DNA from: Deltaproteobacteria bacterium
GTDB taxonomy: Bacteria > Desulfobacterota > Binatia > Binatales > Binataceae
Direction: 5' to 3'
DNA: 64,000 bases
Assembly: GCA_021801125.1 (NCBI GenBank)
Contig: JAJYYI010000114.1
Span: 37,417 to 101,416, forward strand
Position numbers and translations under genes: made by a program
Shown here: positions 34,251 through 44,380 of the stretch, in pieces
How the letters are laid out: each line of letters opens with the position of its first letter
Position numbering within the stretch: position 1 is the stretch's first letter
Notes under the pieces: model-generated
Seen by the model: only the letters and a program-made list of their open reading frames with translations
Told to the model about the DNA's origin: nothing
Databases searched by the model: none

Positions 34251-35852
34251 TCAACGGCCTTCAACCGATGCGGAACTGTCGTTATCGCCCGCAGCCTCGA
34301 CCCGACCGACGGCGACGCGATAACTGCGCGCCACCCCACCCGGAGGGTCAACGAAGGCAATCACAAAGGGCGTGCTCTGACCAGGCGCGAGTTCGAAGTT
34401 CAATGGCGCCTTAAGCCCTTGAAAAAAAGCGACTTCCCGGCTGGTCATCTGACTGACCATGCCGGGCTGAACGGTGTTGCCGCAGAACACGGCGCGCGCG
34501 CTCACTTCGCGGTGAGCGTCGTCCAGTAGCGCGCCTCGAATCTGCACGGTCCGCAACGGTCTCTGGGTCAGGTTCAAGACCGACCCGCTAATTACCAGCG
34601 CGTTACGACTGTCTTTGAGAGGTTGAAAATCAGCGCGAACCGATTCGAAACGCACCTGGCCAAGAGAACTTGAGCGCGTAAAATCACCGCCAACAAACGG
34701 CATCCAGGCCAGCACCTCGCGGCTTGCCGCTGGCTGGCTAGAAATCAACACGCTGAGGCCCGCGAATGCCACGACGAACCCCGCCAGAAGCATCAAGAAG
34801 AAGGCGCTAGAATGGGCTCGTCGCTCGCTTGGCCGCTCGCTGCGACGGCGCGCCGTGAACTCGCGAATCTCGCTGGCGAACTGGCTGTTGCGAGCTGCTG
34901 CTCCAGAGGCGCCACGAGCGCCGAATTCCCCAGGAGCGGGGCCAAGCGCGCTGAATTCATCCCCGAAGTCGCGCGAAGCCAGGCTGCCGACGTCTGCCGC
35001 TAAAATGGGCACGCCTTCGTGGTCAGAGCCGCTCGCCTCTGCCTCATCGCCCTCTTGCAACGGCGAGATGCTCCGCCCCTCGTCGGCGCCGAGAGGAGGC
35101 ACCGATACCGCCCGCTGCCGAGCGCGGTCGCCGATTCCGGCGCCTGCGGCTCCTTGCTCGCCTGGGGCGGTTGTTCTACCAGGGTCAAGACCGTGCGGTG
35201 AGGTCTCCGGTGTTTCTACGCCAGCCGGTGTCGCGCGACCTGCTGGAGTCCGCGCCGCACGCCCTTGTTCCTGCAATGCGTCGAGGGCCGAGCCGATAGT
35301 CCATTCCGAACGCGGCGGCCGCCTGCCCATCGGGGTGGCGTTTGGCGCGCTCACCCGCGCGGCCCTCGCGTCACCGGATGGCTGGCGCGTCGCGCCTAGG
35401 TGACTGGTTGGCTCCTCGACCACCCAGCGCTCGCCTTCGTCTGGGTCCCGGGCCAGGCCGCTCGCCCCGGGCGCCGTTGCATCTTCATCTTTTGCGGCAG
35501 GCGGTACCTGAGCAGCCTGACGCTGAGACGTGGCCTCCGCGGGCTTTTGGCTTTCCGGCGGCGCGCTTGAAACCGCACCGCCCGCTGCTTGAGGAGGCGG
35601 AGTTGAACTCACCGGCCCTACGGCACTCTGCAGCGGCGAGGCCTCTGTTTTCGCTTCCGGCTCGCCCTGCGGCGGGCTTACGTTGCGAGGCGCCTTAGCC
35701 CCTGAAAGCTTTGCGCCCCCGGCGCTAGGCTCAAGCGCGCTGGAGAAAACGTGGCCGCATCGCGAGCATTTGAAGGTCGGCTTTTCTTTCGGCAGAATCC
35801 GCTCGTCGATGCGGTAGCGTGTGTTGCAACTTGGACACTGAACCTCAACCAT
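34251..35852 (-). CDS. Zinc-ribbon (MJ0042) membrane protein with DUF3426 domain
   Basis: 533 residues from the ATG at 35852. The first 36 residues form an MJ0042 zinc ribbon (CPSCNTRYRIDERILPKEKPTFKCSRCGHVF, two CxxC pairs). A long Ala/Pro/Gly-rich disordered region (about 45-340) follows, then one membrane span (SSAFFLMLLAGFVVAFAGLSV) and a C-terminal DUF3426 domain (about 400-525) with an outward beta fold (NALVISGSVLNLTQRPLRTVQIRGALLD). Such proteins are common in deltaproteobacterial genomes with unknown role. Its stop lies 4 bp from the gcvH stop, convergent. Confidence 0.8.
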   Translation of the reverse strand: MVEVQCPSCNTRYRIDERILPKEKPTFKCSRCGHVFSSALEPSAGGAKLSGAKAPRNVSPPQGEPEAKTEASPLQSAVGPVSSTPPPQAAGGAVSSAPPESQKPAEATSQRQAAQVPPAAKDEDATAPGASGLARDPDEGERWVVEEPTSHLGATRQPSGDARAARVSAPNATPMGRRPPRSEWTIGSALDALQEQGRAARTPAGRATPAGVETPETSPHGLDPGRTTAPGEQGAAGAGIGDRARQRAVSVPPLGADEGRSISPLQEGDEAEASGSDHEGVPILAADVGSLASRDFGDEFSALGPAPGEFGARGASGAAARNSQFASEIREFTARRRSERPSERRAHSSAFFLMLLAGFVVAFAGLSVLISSQPAASREVLAWMPFVGGDFTRSSSLGQVRFESVRADFQPLKDSRNALVISGSVLNLTQRPLRTVQIRGALLDDAHREVSARAVFCGNTVQPGMVSQMTSREVAFFQGLKAPLNFELAPGQSTPFVIAFVDPPGGVARSYRVAVGRVEAAGDNDSSASVEGR

Positions 35853-35965
35853 CGTTAGTTCACCGCCGACGCTGGAGAGGGTAGCATACTTCCGCGCTAG
35901 AGACATCACCGGCGCAACCACGCATTTTCGAGTCAGCCGCGATTACCTGACACCATAATACGCAG

Positions 35966-37132
35966 ATGCGAATTGCAGTTTTGAGCCGCCGTTTCAATCC
36001 TGCCGGAGGCGGGACCGAGCGCGACCTAATCGTCACCTGTGATTATCTGGTCCGCGCGGGCCATGACGTCACCGTGTACGCGGCTGACATACGCGGCGTA
36101 TCGAAGGCCCTACACACGCGTCGCGCATGGGCCGTGCCCTTTGGGCGTGCGTTACGCTTGGTGAGCTTCGCTTATCTGGCGGCTATTCAGGCGCGCAACG
36201 GGGGCGCCGAGCTAACTATAAGCTTTGGACGCACGGTGGATGCGGAGGTTCAACGATGCGGTGGCGGGGTCTACAAAAGCTACCTTAAGGCGGCGCACCG
36301 TTGGCGGGGACCGTTTGGCGCACGGCTGATGCAGTTGAGTCCCTATCGGCAGCTCCAAGCGCACATCGAATCGCGCGGCTTCACTTCGCCCAATTTGAGA
36401 CTTGTTCTGGCGGTCTCGCAGGCCGTGTCCGAGGACCTTGTCGCGAACTTTGCCATCGCCGCGCACAAAGTCGTGACACTCTATAACGGCGTGGACCTGG
36501 ACCGCTTTCGGCCGGTCAAGGACGTCGCCGCCAAGCAGCATCTCCGTCGCCAATTCGGCCTTCCGCCGTCGACGCGGGTTATCGCTTTTGCCGGGCACGG
36601 CTTTGCAAGGAAAGGGCTGGGCTTCCTGTTGCAGGCGTGGCCGCAGCTCAAGGGCGAGCCGTGGCTGGTCGTGGCCGGCCAGGACCACGAGCGCGGAGTC
36701 TTCAGGCGACTGGCCGCGCGCCTGGGTTTGGTGCCGCGCGTCGTTTTCCTCGGCAATGTGGCGGACATTGCCCAGCTCTATCAAGCCGTCGACGGCCTTG
36801 CCCTACCTACCCTTTTTGAGGCGTTCGGCAACGTCGTGGTCGAAGCGATGGCAAGTGGGCTACCCGTGCTTACCAGCACTTCGGCCGGCGTCGCCGAGAT
36901 TATCCCGCAACAGTTGCGCTCGTATCTCGTGAATAATCCGACCGACCCAGAAGAACTCGCCGCCCGACTCCAAGCCTTGCTTGCGGCTCCGGCCGACGTC
37001 GGCGCCACGGCTCGGGCGACGGCCGAAGAATTCACCTGGGAACGATACGGAGCGCGACTGGTGGACCTTATCGAGAAATGCCGTCGCTCCGCTCAAGCCA
37101 CGGCCGAGCAAAGGGACCGCGAGGGCGCGTAA
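35966..37132 (+). CDS. GT4-family glycosyltransferase, WaaG-like
   Basis: 388 residues, two Rossmann-like domains. The N-terminal domain has RRFNPAGGGTERDLIVTCDYLVRAGHDVTVYA, and the linker contains QRCGGGVYKSYLKAAHRWRGPFGARLM, like the DVVRAGDGVHRxWL region of LPS glucosyltransferase I. The C-terminal domain has VVTLYNGVDLDRFRP, FAGHGFARKGLGFLL and the EX7E-type PTLFEAFGNVVVEAMASGLPV (two glutamates, donor binding). It probably adds a hexose to the lipopolysaccharide core in the cytoplasm. No other LPS gene is adjacent, so the substrate is inference. Confidence 0.85.
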   Translation: MRIAVLSRRFNPAGGGTERDLIVTCDYLVRAGHDVTVYAADIRGVSKALHTRRAWAVPFGRALRLVSFAYLAAIQARNGGAELTISFGRTVDAEVQRCGGGVYKSYLKAAHRWRGPFGARLMQLSPYRQLQAHIESRGFTSPNLRLVLAVSQAVSEDLVANFAIAAHKVVTLYNGVDLDRFRPVKDVAAKQHLRRQFGLPPSTRVIAFAGHGFARKGLGFLLQAWPQLKGEPWLVVAGQDHERGVFRRLAARLGLVPRVVFLGNVADIAQLYQAVDGLALPTLFEAFGNVVVEAMASGLPVLTSTSAGVAEIIPQQLRSYLVNNPTDPEELAARLQALLAAPADVGATARATAEEFTWERYGARLVDLIEKCRRSAQATAEQRDREGA

Positions 37133-37133
37133 A

Positions 37134-37170
37134 CCGCCTCAACGGCGGCATTTCGCGCTACCGGCGAAAT
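37134..37170. terminator. Two hairpins between convergent glycosyltransferase and ilvB genes
   Basis: CCGCC (37134-37138) pairs with GGCGG (37144-37148), and ATTTCGC (37150-37156) pairs with GCGAAAT (37164-37170). They lie directly after the glycosyltransferase stop (37132), and the ilvB stop is 62 bp further. Probable bidirectional terminator. Confidence 0.55.
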
Positions 37171-37232
37171 TTCTGCGGGAGAAAGCTCGCGCGCCAGCTC
37201 AATTATCGAACGACCAGCGGGCCGCGCCAGCC

Positions 37233-38927
37233 TCAGGCAAAGAGCATTTCCGACATAGCGCCGCCCGGAGGAATCATCGGCATCACCTCTTCTTCCTTCG
37301 GTATCGCGACGTCGATCAGCACCGGCCCGGGCGTGCTAAAAGCTTCCTTCATCACCGACGACAGCTCAGCCGGCCGCTCTATCCGAAAGCCTCGCGCGCC
37401 GAATGCCTCGGCGAGCTTGACGAAATTCGGCACCGACATCGCCGAGTAAGAATATCGCTCGCTATAGAACTTTTCCTGCCACTGCCGCACCATGCCGAGG
37501 TAATAGTTGTTCATTATCACGACCTTGAGGTCGATGTTGTATTCGACAGCGGTGGCAAGCTCCTGAATATTCATCTGAATCGAGCCGTCGCCCGAGATCA
37601 CGACAACCGCTCGGTCAGGCGCGGCAAGCTTCGCCCCGATTCCTGCGGGCAGGCCATACCCCATCGTCCCCAAGCCGCCCGAGGTCAGCAACGACCGCGG
37701 GTGCTCGAACGGAAATAGCTGTGCGACCCACATTTGATGCTGGCCGACGTCGGTGGCTATGATGCAATCCCCTTTGGTGAGATTGTGCAGCTCCTCGACA
37801 ACGTTAAGCGGCGCGACGTGGTTTCCATTGCGCCTTTCATAAAGTGGCTTTTCTCGCTGCCACTGGAGGATCTGCGCGTGCCATTTCTGCCAAACCGCCT
37901 TACGCTTGGCCAAGCTCTCGCGGCCCTTGACGATTCGCAGCATCTCGGCGAGCACCACCTTGATGTCGCCCACAATCGGAACGTCAACCTTCACGTTCTT
38001 GGAAATCGATGACGGATCGATGTCGATATGGATGATGCTTTCGGCCTCGGGGGCAAAGTCCTTTATCCGACCGGTCACGCGGTCATCGAACCGCGCGCCA
38101 ACAGCGATCAAGCAGTCCGTGTTGCACACCGCCGTGTTGGTCCCGTACGAGCCGTGCATCCCGAGCATCCCCAAGCACAACGAATTCGACGCGGGGAAGC
38201 ATCCCAGACCCATCAGCGTTTCGGTAACAGGGATCCCCAGGCCAACCGCCAGCTCCGTCAGCTCGGCCGACGCGTCCGACCATTGCACACCGCCGCCGAC
38301 GTAGAACAGCGGTTTCGAGGCACGCTCGATCGCTTCGACCGCCCGCTCGATCTGCCGCAGATTCCCACGCACCACTGGCTTAAAGCCCCTCAGATCGACT
38401 TTGTCCGGAAACTTGAAAGCGCACTCGGCCTGCTGGACGTCCTTCGGCAGGTCAACTAGGACCGGACCTGGCCGGCCGGTCGTAGCGATGTAGAAGGCTT
38501 CTTTGACAATGCGCGCAAGATCGCTCACGTCCTTGACCAGGTAGCTATGCTTGGTGCACGGCCGAGTTACACCGACGATATCGGCCTCTTGAAAGGCGTC
38601 GTTGCCGATCAAGCTTGTCGAAACCTGGCCGGTAATCACGACCAATGGAGTGGAGTCCATGTAGGCGTCGGCGATTCCGGTAACGGTATTCAGCGCTCCG
38701 GGGCCCGAGGTTACGAGCACGACTCCAGGCCGGCCGCTTACCCTGGCGTAGCCCTCGGCCATATGGACCGCACCCTGCTCATGACGAACCAGGATGTGCC
38801 TAATTTTGGAGTCAAGCAGCGCGTCGTAGGTCGGCAGAATCGCACCGCCGGGATAACCGAAGATCAGGTCAGCCCCTTCCGCTATCAAGCTTTCAATGGC
38901 GATTCGCGCTCCCGTGAGCTTTTTCAT
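37233..38927 (-). CDS. ilvB: Acetolactate synthase large subunit
   Basis: 564 residues. ThDP-binding enzyme with the catalytic glutamate in LVRHEQGAVHMAEGYARV, the FAD/middle domain, and the ThDP motif GDGSIQMNIQELATAVEYNID followed by VIMNNYYLGMVRQWQEKFY. It makes acetolactate or acetohydroxybutyrate, the first step of branched-chain amino-acid synthesis. The small regulatory subunit ilvN and ilvC are not adjacent. AAGGAGAG lies about 12 nt before the ATG. Confidence 0.95.
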   Translation of the reverse strand: MKKLTGARIAIESLIAEGADLIFGYPGGAILPTYDALLDSKIRHILVRHEQGAVHMAEGYARVSGRPGVVLVTSGPGALNTVTGIADAYMDSTPLVVITGQVSTSLIGNDAFQEADIVGVTRPCTKHSYLVKDVSDLARIVKEAFYIATTGRPGPVLVDLPKDVQQAECAFKFPDKVDLRGFKPVVRGNLRQIERAVEAIERASKPLFYVGGGVQWSDASAELTELAVGLGIPVTETLMGLGCFPASNSLCLGMLGMHGSYGTNTAVCNTDCLIAVGARFDDRVTGRIKDFAPEAESIIHIDIDPSSISKNVKVDVPIVGDIKVVLAEMLRIVKGRESLAKRKAVWQKWHAQILQWQREKPLYERRNGNHVAPLNVVEELHNLTKGDCIIATDVGQHQMWVAQLFPFEHPRSLLTSGGLGTMGYGLPAGIGAKLAAPDRAVVVISGDGSIQMNIQELATAVEYNIDLKVVIMNNYYLGMVRQWQEKFYSERYSYSAMSVPNFVKLAEAFGARGFRIERPAELSSVMKEAFSTPGPVLIDVAIPKEEEVMPMIPPGGAMSEMLFA

Positions 38928-39004
38928 CTAAATGCGGCTCTCCTTAGCCCCTACATCCAAATAGGAAAACATAGTTTAACCAACAAAAGCGTCAACGAAA
39001 AGCC

Positions 39005-39039
39005 GCGGCGGGCGATAGCTTACCGCTACCGCCCGCCGC
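39005..39039 (-). terminator. Rho-independent terminator after the iorAB-type genes
   Basis: GCGGCGGGCG (39005-39014) pairs perfectly with CGCCCGCCGC (39030-39039), with TAGC/GCTA extending the stem inside. Read on the minus strand, CTTTT follows the stem. It ends the molybdo-hydroxylase operon (stop 39097). Confidence 0.7.
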
Positions 39040-39096
39040 TTGCTGTGTAGCCACTTGCCCGCGGCGCGAAGTCGGCGCCGCAGCCGCGATGCGAAA

Positions 39097-41370
39097 CTAC
39101 GCGCTGAGGCTATGCTTGGAGAGAGGCAGCTCCCTTATCCGCTTACCCGTGGCGGCGAATATCGCGTTACACATGGCCGGCACAAAGGGCGGCACGCCTG
39201 GCTCGCCCACACCGGCTGGCGGAGCGGTGCTCTCAACCAACGTCACCTTCGTATAGTACGGCGCGTCGTTCATCCTCGCGACGGGGTAGTTATGGAAGTT
39301 TGACTGATCGATCGCGCCATTGGTGGCCGTGATCTCACCGGTGCGCGTCACGCTGGTTCCGAAGACCGCTGCACCCTCAAACTGATTACGCACCACCTCC
39401 GGATTAACCACTAGTCCGGCGTCCACAACGGTGTCGACACGCGGGATCTTAACCTCGCCCTTGTCGCTCACTTCAACTTCGACGACGGTAGCAACGTAGG
39501 TCAAGAAGCTGCGATGGGCCGCGATTCCAAGTCCGCTCCCTTTACCGAACTTACGTTTTCCCCACCCCGCCTGTTCAGCCGCCATTTCGACGACTTTACG
39601 CAGGCGGCTGGTATCGATTGGGTATTGTTCGGCATTGCCGTTGTAGTTCCAGTATCCGATGCTCTTGAGATCTATGATCCGCGGCGGACCGATCAGGTCC
39701 AGCAAGTACTCGACCGGGTCGCGCTGCGCGACGTGCGCCAGCTCATCCGAGAACGACTGCACCGCGTAAGCGTGGTAGATGTTCGCAACCGAGCGCAACC
39801 AGCCGATGCGCACGTGAGCCTTCGCCGGCCCGTTCTCCACGCGGAGGTTCGGAATGCTGTACGGGATGTCGTTCCATCCCATTCCCAGCTCCAGCGGCGC
39901 GCCGTACATCGTGTTCGCGTCGAAGGTGGTCATCAGCGAAGGGAACACGGAGCGTTGCAGCCAAGCGGTCGGCTTGCCGCTGTCATCCAGCGCGGCCTTC
40001 ATATACATCGCCGCGACGGAGTGGTAGTAGTCGAACTTGATATCGTCCTCGCGACGCCACGTCACCTTCACCGGCTTGCCGACCTCTTTGGACAGCAGCG
40101 CGGCTTCGACGATATAGTCCTGCATCGACTTGCGTCCGAACGCGCCGCCCAGAAGGGTAACGTGACAGATGACGTTTTCCTTCTTGATTCCGAGCGCGCC
40201 CGCAACGGCATCCTGTGCAGCCTGCGGATTTTGCGTCGGGGCCCATATCGTGACCTTGCCGTCGCGGTAGTCGGCGACGGCATTAGGTGGTTCCATCGGG
40301 GCGTGCGCCAGATGCGGCGTGTAGTACTCAGCCTCGATGATCTTACCTCCCTTGGCGAACACCGCATCGACGTCACCCTCATTGCGCACAACCTTGCCGG
40401 GTTTGCGCGCGGTGTCCTGGAGCATCTTGCGGTATTCCCCAGAGTTGTAAGAGGCGTTAGGCCCGTTGTCCCACTCGACCTTCAGCTTTTGGCGTCCCTT
40501 TAGCGCGGCCCAGGTATTGTCGGCGACGACCGCGACGCCGCCCAGCGCCTGAAACGCGTACGGCGGTTTGAAGGTGGGAATCTGAATGGTCCTAAGAACA
40601 CCTTTGACGCGTCGCGCCTCGGCGTCATCATAGGATTTGACCTGCCCGCCGAGCACCGGAGGATGTTCCACCGACGCATACACCATTCCATCGAGATTGG
40701 TATCCAAGCCGTAGAGCGGCTTGCCGGTGCATACCCCGGCCAAGTCATACATCGGAGCGCTCTTGCCGATATAGCGCCATCTCGCGCTGGGCTTAAACTG
40801 GAGTTCCTGCTTCTGCGGCACCGGCAGCTTGGCAGCCGCGCTGGCCAACTCGCCGTAGCTGAGCTTGCGGCCGCTCGCCGTATGAATAACCATGCTGTTG
40901 CGGGTCTCGCACTCGTCCGGCGACACCTTCCAGCGCTGCGCCGCGGCCCGCACGAGCATCAGGCGCGCCGCGCCGCCCATCTCGCGCATGACGTCGAAGA
41001 ACTCGCGGATCGAGTGCGATCCGTCGGTGTTCTGCGAACCGTAGCGAGCATCGCCAATTCCCTGCTGCAGTTTGACGCGAGTCCAGTCCGCGTCCAGCTC
41101 GTCGGCCAGAACCCGCGGCAGCGACGTGCGGATTCCCGTGCCCATCTCGGAACGATGCGCGACGATTGTAATCGTGCCGTCCCGGTTGATGCCGACGAAC
41201 AAATTCGGATTAAACGTCGTGTCCTTTACATCCGGCCCGAAGAGCGGTTTTCGCACCGCCGCCCATAGCGCCTCGGGGAAGAAATGGACGCCGAGCACCA
41301 AGGCCCCGGTGGAAAACATTCCTCTTAAGAATTTGCGCCGACTTACGTTTTCAATAGTGTTCGTGTTCAT
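39097..41370 (-). CDS. iorB: Isoquinoline 1-oxidoreductase-type large subunit (molybdopterin, Tat-exported)
   Basis: 757 residues from the ATG at 41370, which overlaps the small-subunit stop (ATGA). The N-terminus has a Tat signal ([21 protein letters not shown]), so the enzyme is exported folded to the periplasm. The body shows xanthine-oxidase-family molybdopterin-binding repeats ([54 protein letters not shown]). The fold matches IorB/aldehyde oxidoreductase of the IorAB group, which hydroxylate aromatic N-heterocycles or aldehydes. The C-terminus [23 protein letters not shown] carries the catalytic glutamate region. Substrate is unknown. No cytochrome partner follows. Confidence 0.9.
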   Translation of the reverse strand: MNTNTIENVSRRKFLRGMFSTGALVLGVHFFPEALWAAVRKPLFGPDVKDTTFNPNLFVGINRDGTITIVAHRSEMGTGIRTSLPRVLADELDADWTRVKLQQGIGDARYGSQNTDGSHSIREFFDVMREMGGAARLMLVRAAAQRWKVSPDECETRNSMVIHTASGRKLSYGELASAAAKLPVPQKQELQFKPSARWRYIGKSAPMYDLAGVCTGKPLYGLDTNLDGMVYASVEHPPVLGGQVKSYDDAEARRVKGVLRTIQIPTFKPPYAFQALGGVAVVADNTWAALKGRQKLKVEWDNGPNASYNSGEYRKMLQDTARKPGKVVRNEGDVDAVFAKGGKIIEAEYYTPHLAHAPMEPPNAVADYRDGKVTIWAPTQNPQAAQDAVAGALGIKKENVICHVTLLGGAFGRKSMQDYIVEAALLSKEVGKPVKVTWRREDDIKFDYYHSVAAMYMKAALDDSGKPTAWLQRSVFPSLMTTFDANTMYGAPLELGMGWNDIPYSIPNLRVENGPAKAHVRIGWLRSVANIYHAYAVQSFSDELAHVAQRDPVEYLLDLIGPPRIIDLKSIGYWNYNGNAEQYPIDTSRLRKVVEMAAEQAGWGKRKFGKGSGLGIAAHRSFLTYVATVVEVEVSDKGEVKIPRVDTVVDAGLVVNPEVVRNQFEGAAVFGTSVTRTGEITATNGAIDQSNFHNYPVARMNDAPYYTKVTLVESTAPPAGVGEPGVPPFVPAMCNAIFAATGKRIRELPLSKHSLSA

Positions 41371-41822
41371 GCGCTTTCCCTCGCCGCGGCCTTGATAGCC
41401 GCACGAATCCGCTGGTACGTTCCGCACCGGCAGATGTTGCCCGCCATAGCGCGCTCGATTTCTTCGTCAGTAGGTGACGGCGTGCGTTTCAAGAGCGCGG
41501 CCGCCTGCATGATTTGTCCCGCCTGGCAGTAGCCGCACTGTGGAACGTTCATGGCGATCCAAGCTTTTTGCACGGGATGCGTGCCGTTTTTGCTAAGCCC
41601 CTCAATCGTCACAATCTCCGCGCCGTTCAGCGCGCTCATCGGGAGCGCGCAGGAGCGGACGGCTTGGCCGTTTTGATGCACCGTGCAGGAACCGCACAGC
41701 GCCTCGCCGCATCCGAATTTCGTGCCGGTAAGACCCAGATGGTCTCGCAGGTACCACAATAGCGGCATGTCAGCGTCGCCCTCGAACGAGCGCTCTACCC
41801 CATTTACCTTGAGACGAATCAT
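41367..41822 (-). CDS. iorA: Isoquinoline 1-oxidoreductase-type small subunit (2Fe-2S)
   Basis: 151 residues with the two [2Fe-2S] domains of molybdenum hydroxylases: a plant-ferredoxin-like motif [16 protein letters not shown]...SC near residues 38-60, and the C-terminal helical motif [16 protein letters not shown] and [15 protein letters not shown]. It passes electrons from the molybdenum subunit encoded next, which it overlaps by 4 bp. There is no signal peptide, so it would be exported by riding with the Tat-tagged large subunit. Confidence 0.95.
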   Translation of the reverse strand: MIRLKVNGVERSFEGDADMPLLWYLRDHLGLTGTKFGCGEALCGSCTVHQNGQAVRSCALPMSALNGAEIVTIEGLSKNGTHPVQKAWIAMNVPQCGYCQAGQIMQAAALLKRTPSPTDEEIERAMAGNICRCGTYQRIRAAIKAAARESA

Positions 41823-42570
41823 ATCTTTGCCTCGCTGGTCAAAACGTCGAATGACGCGTTGAACTAAAGGACATTAAAACATCCAGGCACGCCAGCCTCT
41901 CCAACGCCAGCGTTCCCACGCATGCTGTTTGTTCCGACTGGCCCTGCAAGCGACCCCCCCACTCACGGCGTAGCGTCAAGAGTTGCCAGGACCCGACCCG
42001 GCTGTGCTCTCCGCGCATCTTGCACGACCCAGGTGCTGACGGGCGCCAGCGCTTCAACGGGCTTCGAGGTAGAGGAAACGGCCCGGGCGACCACCGTGGC
42101 ATCCACAGGTGTCACGTCACGAAAGACTGAGAGATATAAGGCCCCGCATTGGAAAATAAGCACGGCGGCTAACTTGCTGCAACTGCTTTTGCATTGAGGC
42201 GAATTAAATTTTTCGCAGTCTACACCAAGATTTTTTAGCGCCAGGTGTTGTATGCCATCATAATTGTTTTTTAGCCATCATACTTGACATAGTTCCATTC
42301 GATTCAACCGGAAACTCTGTGTATCGTTCGGCGCACCTTCTCCTAAAATCAGCGCGGAGGATCCCGCGAAAGGTGCGTCCTCCACGTCGGGGCGCATCAC
42401 GAGACCGATCGCCCTGAGATGGATTTTTTGGATTCCCTTGTCCGTCTCCGCGCGCACGGAAAGGCGGCAAACCTCACCGAACGAGTCGTGGATGGCGGTG
42501 CGTGCGCGCGTGCGTACCGCGATGGTGTGATGCGCGGCGTGCGGCGCACGCCGAGTGGCGCTGACGCGCT
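41823..42570. other. 748-bp gap upstream of iorA with direct repeats
   Basis: No convincing gene on either strand. The gap is locally AT-rich near 42,200-42,300, unlike its surroundings. GCCATCATA occurs twice (42254-42262 and 42274-42282), exactly 20 bp apart, about two helical turns. It probably holds the iorAB promoter and a regulator site, though these lie some 430 bp upstream of the gene. No promoter hexamer pair in good spacing was found. Confidence 0.35.
42536..42552 (-). terminator. Hairpin after the VWA-FHA gene
   Basis: GGCGTGC (42536-42542) and GCACGCC (42546-42552) form a perfect 7-bp stem over 3 nt, 18 bp past the stop of the minus-strand VWA-FHA gene. There is no T-run. Confidence 0.45.
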
Positions 42571-44220
42571 TCAGCAGTGCAGAATAAACGCGACCTCGCC
42601 CAAGCGAACTTCTGCTCCGTCCCCTAACGCCATCGAGCCGTTCACGCGCTGATTGTTAACGAAGGTCCCGTTGGTAGAGCCCAGATCGCTGATTTCATAA
42701 CTCTGGCCGCGCCGGCGAAGCAGAGCATGAGAGCGCGAAACGCTTGGATGGGGAATAACGAGGTCGTTTTCCTCCCCTCGACCAAGCGTAACCTCCGGCT
42801 TGGCAACGTTGTATTCGGACGCTACGGGTTCCGATGGATTGATTGCAATTAATCGGGCGACGCGTGGCCCGGGCGCAGGTCCCGCTGCCACCGCGCGAGC
42901 GGGCGCTGGCGCCGGACGCGCAGGCGCCTGAGCGCGGGAAAATTGAGCCCCTACCGCGCCGGTTGGACCACGTTCGGCCGCGGCTAGCGCTGCCTTGAGT
43001 TCGTCCACTTGAACGAAGCGCGCGCGTGAAAGCGCCAACAGCCCCAGCACGGCGATCAAGGGAATTATTCCATTCCACCAAGCGAAGAAAAGCTCTTGCC
43101 CACGTGCTGCCTGAGCACCCGTGGCACCAGGCTCGGGCACGTTAATCCTGGCACCTCCGATCCCGCGCACTCGGTAGGTCGTCTGAGCCACCGCGCTCTG
43201 CCCGCCGTAGTTAACCTGCAACTCGACGCGACGCTCGGTGCCGTCTTCGATCGGACGAGGAGTCTCGTAGGTGAGCGAATACTCCGTGGCTATCGTGTGT
43301 CCGATTTGACGCACGAGTTCGGGAAAGCGGCTTTCTTCGGTGACGATGTTATAGGAGCGCCCGTGCGTCGCTTGGACCAAGGAGGCGTAATCCGGCGCGA
43401 TAAACGGAGGCGGGACAACCGCATAGAGCGTCAGCCCCTGCCGTTTGAGCATCTCCGCCACCTTGTCGGCGGTAAGGTCTGTGACCTGGGTACCGGCCTT
43501 ATGATGCGCCCAATAGGCCGCGTCATGCTGGGTGTAGGCCGACCCGTCGCCGGCATGATGGTTTTGCGCGTCGGTTATGAGTATCAGAATTCCCTGCGCC
43601 GCCGGGCGGAAGGGAAAGTTGGACGCGTAGGCCAACGCGTCCAGTTGGTCTTCGGGGATGTCGCCGCCGCCACCGGCGCGCAGCGTGCCGATCCAGTTGA
43701 TGAACTCGTGCACGTCCGAAGTCATCTTGTCGCGGTATGGGCATCCGCAATCCGGAAAGGACGACACCACGTAGTCCTCGAACGTAACCAGGCCCAAACG
43801 GTAATCGCGATGGTTGGCGGCCAGGTCCTGCGCGAAGGCGATAACGTTTTCTTTCACCGCGTCTATATACGGCTGCATCGACTCGGTGATGTCGATGACA
43901 AAGACGATGTCAACCGGTCGCCCCTGCCCCAGGCCGCGGAAATTAAGGATTTTGGCCGGCGTACCGTCCTCAAAAACCTTAACGTCGTCCTGTTTGAGGT
44001 TACCGACGGGAGCGCCGCTCTGGTCCGTAAGGCCGAAATCGAGGTCGACGCCTCCATCGGTGTCGAAGTGCTGCAGGCCGGGGTTCCCGACGGACAATTG
44101 AAGGGCTGCTTGCGCGGAACGCACCGGGCCAGCTAAAACAAACGCTAAACACAGCGCTGTTAAACCAACGACGGACGCAGAACCGAGCCTTCTCGCGAAG
44201 TAATGTGGTGTAATACGCAT
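42571..44220 (-). CDS. Membrane protein with von Willebrand A and FHA domains
   Basis: 549 residues from the ATG at 44220. An N-terminal signal peptide leads into a short beta region, then a VWA domain (about 100-320) with a MIDAS motif DITES (110-114) for metal-dependent protein binding. A hydrophobic span lies near 395-410 (NGIIPLIAVLGLLALSRARF). After an Ala/Pro linker the C-terminus is an FHA domain (about 470-549; VTLGRGEENDLVIPHPSVSRSHALL, DLGSTNGTFVN) that binds phosphothreonine. So VWA is outside and FHA is inside, which suggests transmembrane signalling. No kinase gene is adjacent. It diverges from the DUF4382-like gene. Confidence 0.82.
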   Translation of the reverse strand: MRITPHYFARRLGSASVVGLTALCLAFVLAGPVRSAQAALQLSVGNPGLQHFDTDGGVDLDFGLTDQSGAPVGNLKQDDVKVFEDGTPAKILNFRGLGQGRPVDIVFVIDITESMQPYIDAVKENVIAFAQDLAANHRDYRLGLVTFEDYVVSSFPDCGCPYRDKMTSDVHEFINWIGTLRAGGGGDIPEDQLDALAYASNFPFRPAAQGILILITDAQNHHAGDGSAYTQHDAAYWAHHKAGTQVTDLTADKVAEMLKRQGLTLYAVVPPPFIAPDYASLVQATHGRSYNIVTEESRFPELVRQIGHTIATEYSLTYETPRPIEDGTERRVELQVNYGGQSAVAQTTYRVRGIGGARINVPEPGATGAQAARGQELFFAWWNGIIPLIAVLGLLALSRARFVQVDELKAALAAAERGPTGAVGAQFSRAQAPARPAPAPARAVAAGPAPGPRVARLIAINPSEPVASEYNVAKPEVTLGRGEENDLVIPHPSVSRSHALLRRRGQSYEISDLGSTNGTFVNNQRVNGSMALGDGAEVRLGEVAFILHC

Positions 44221-44380
44221 GCCTAGCTTGCTGCTGTACAATATACCCTGCTCATTGACGGGCGCGCCACTTGCCCTATGAAACGCGGGTTAGACGCCGC
44301 CGAGCATCGTCAGCTCGGAGTCGTGACCGCCATTGTTCGCCCACCACTCTTTGACTCAATCTTGGTTCGCTAGGAATCAA

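Noticed and set aside
39514..40503. 329-codon plus-strand frame opposite iorB
   Set aside because: Shadow of the molybdopterin subunit; no recognised protein features.
42163..42178. Sigma-54-like GGC-N8-TTGCT element on the plus strand
   Set aside because: Half the conserved bases differ and no plus-strand gene lies downstream.
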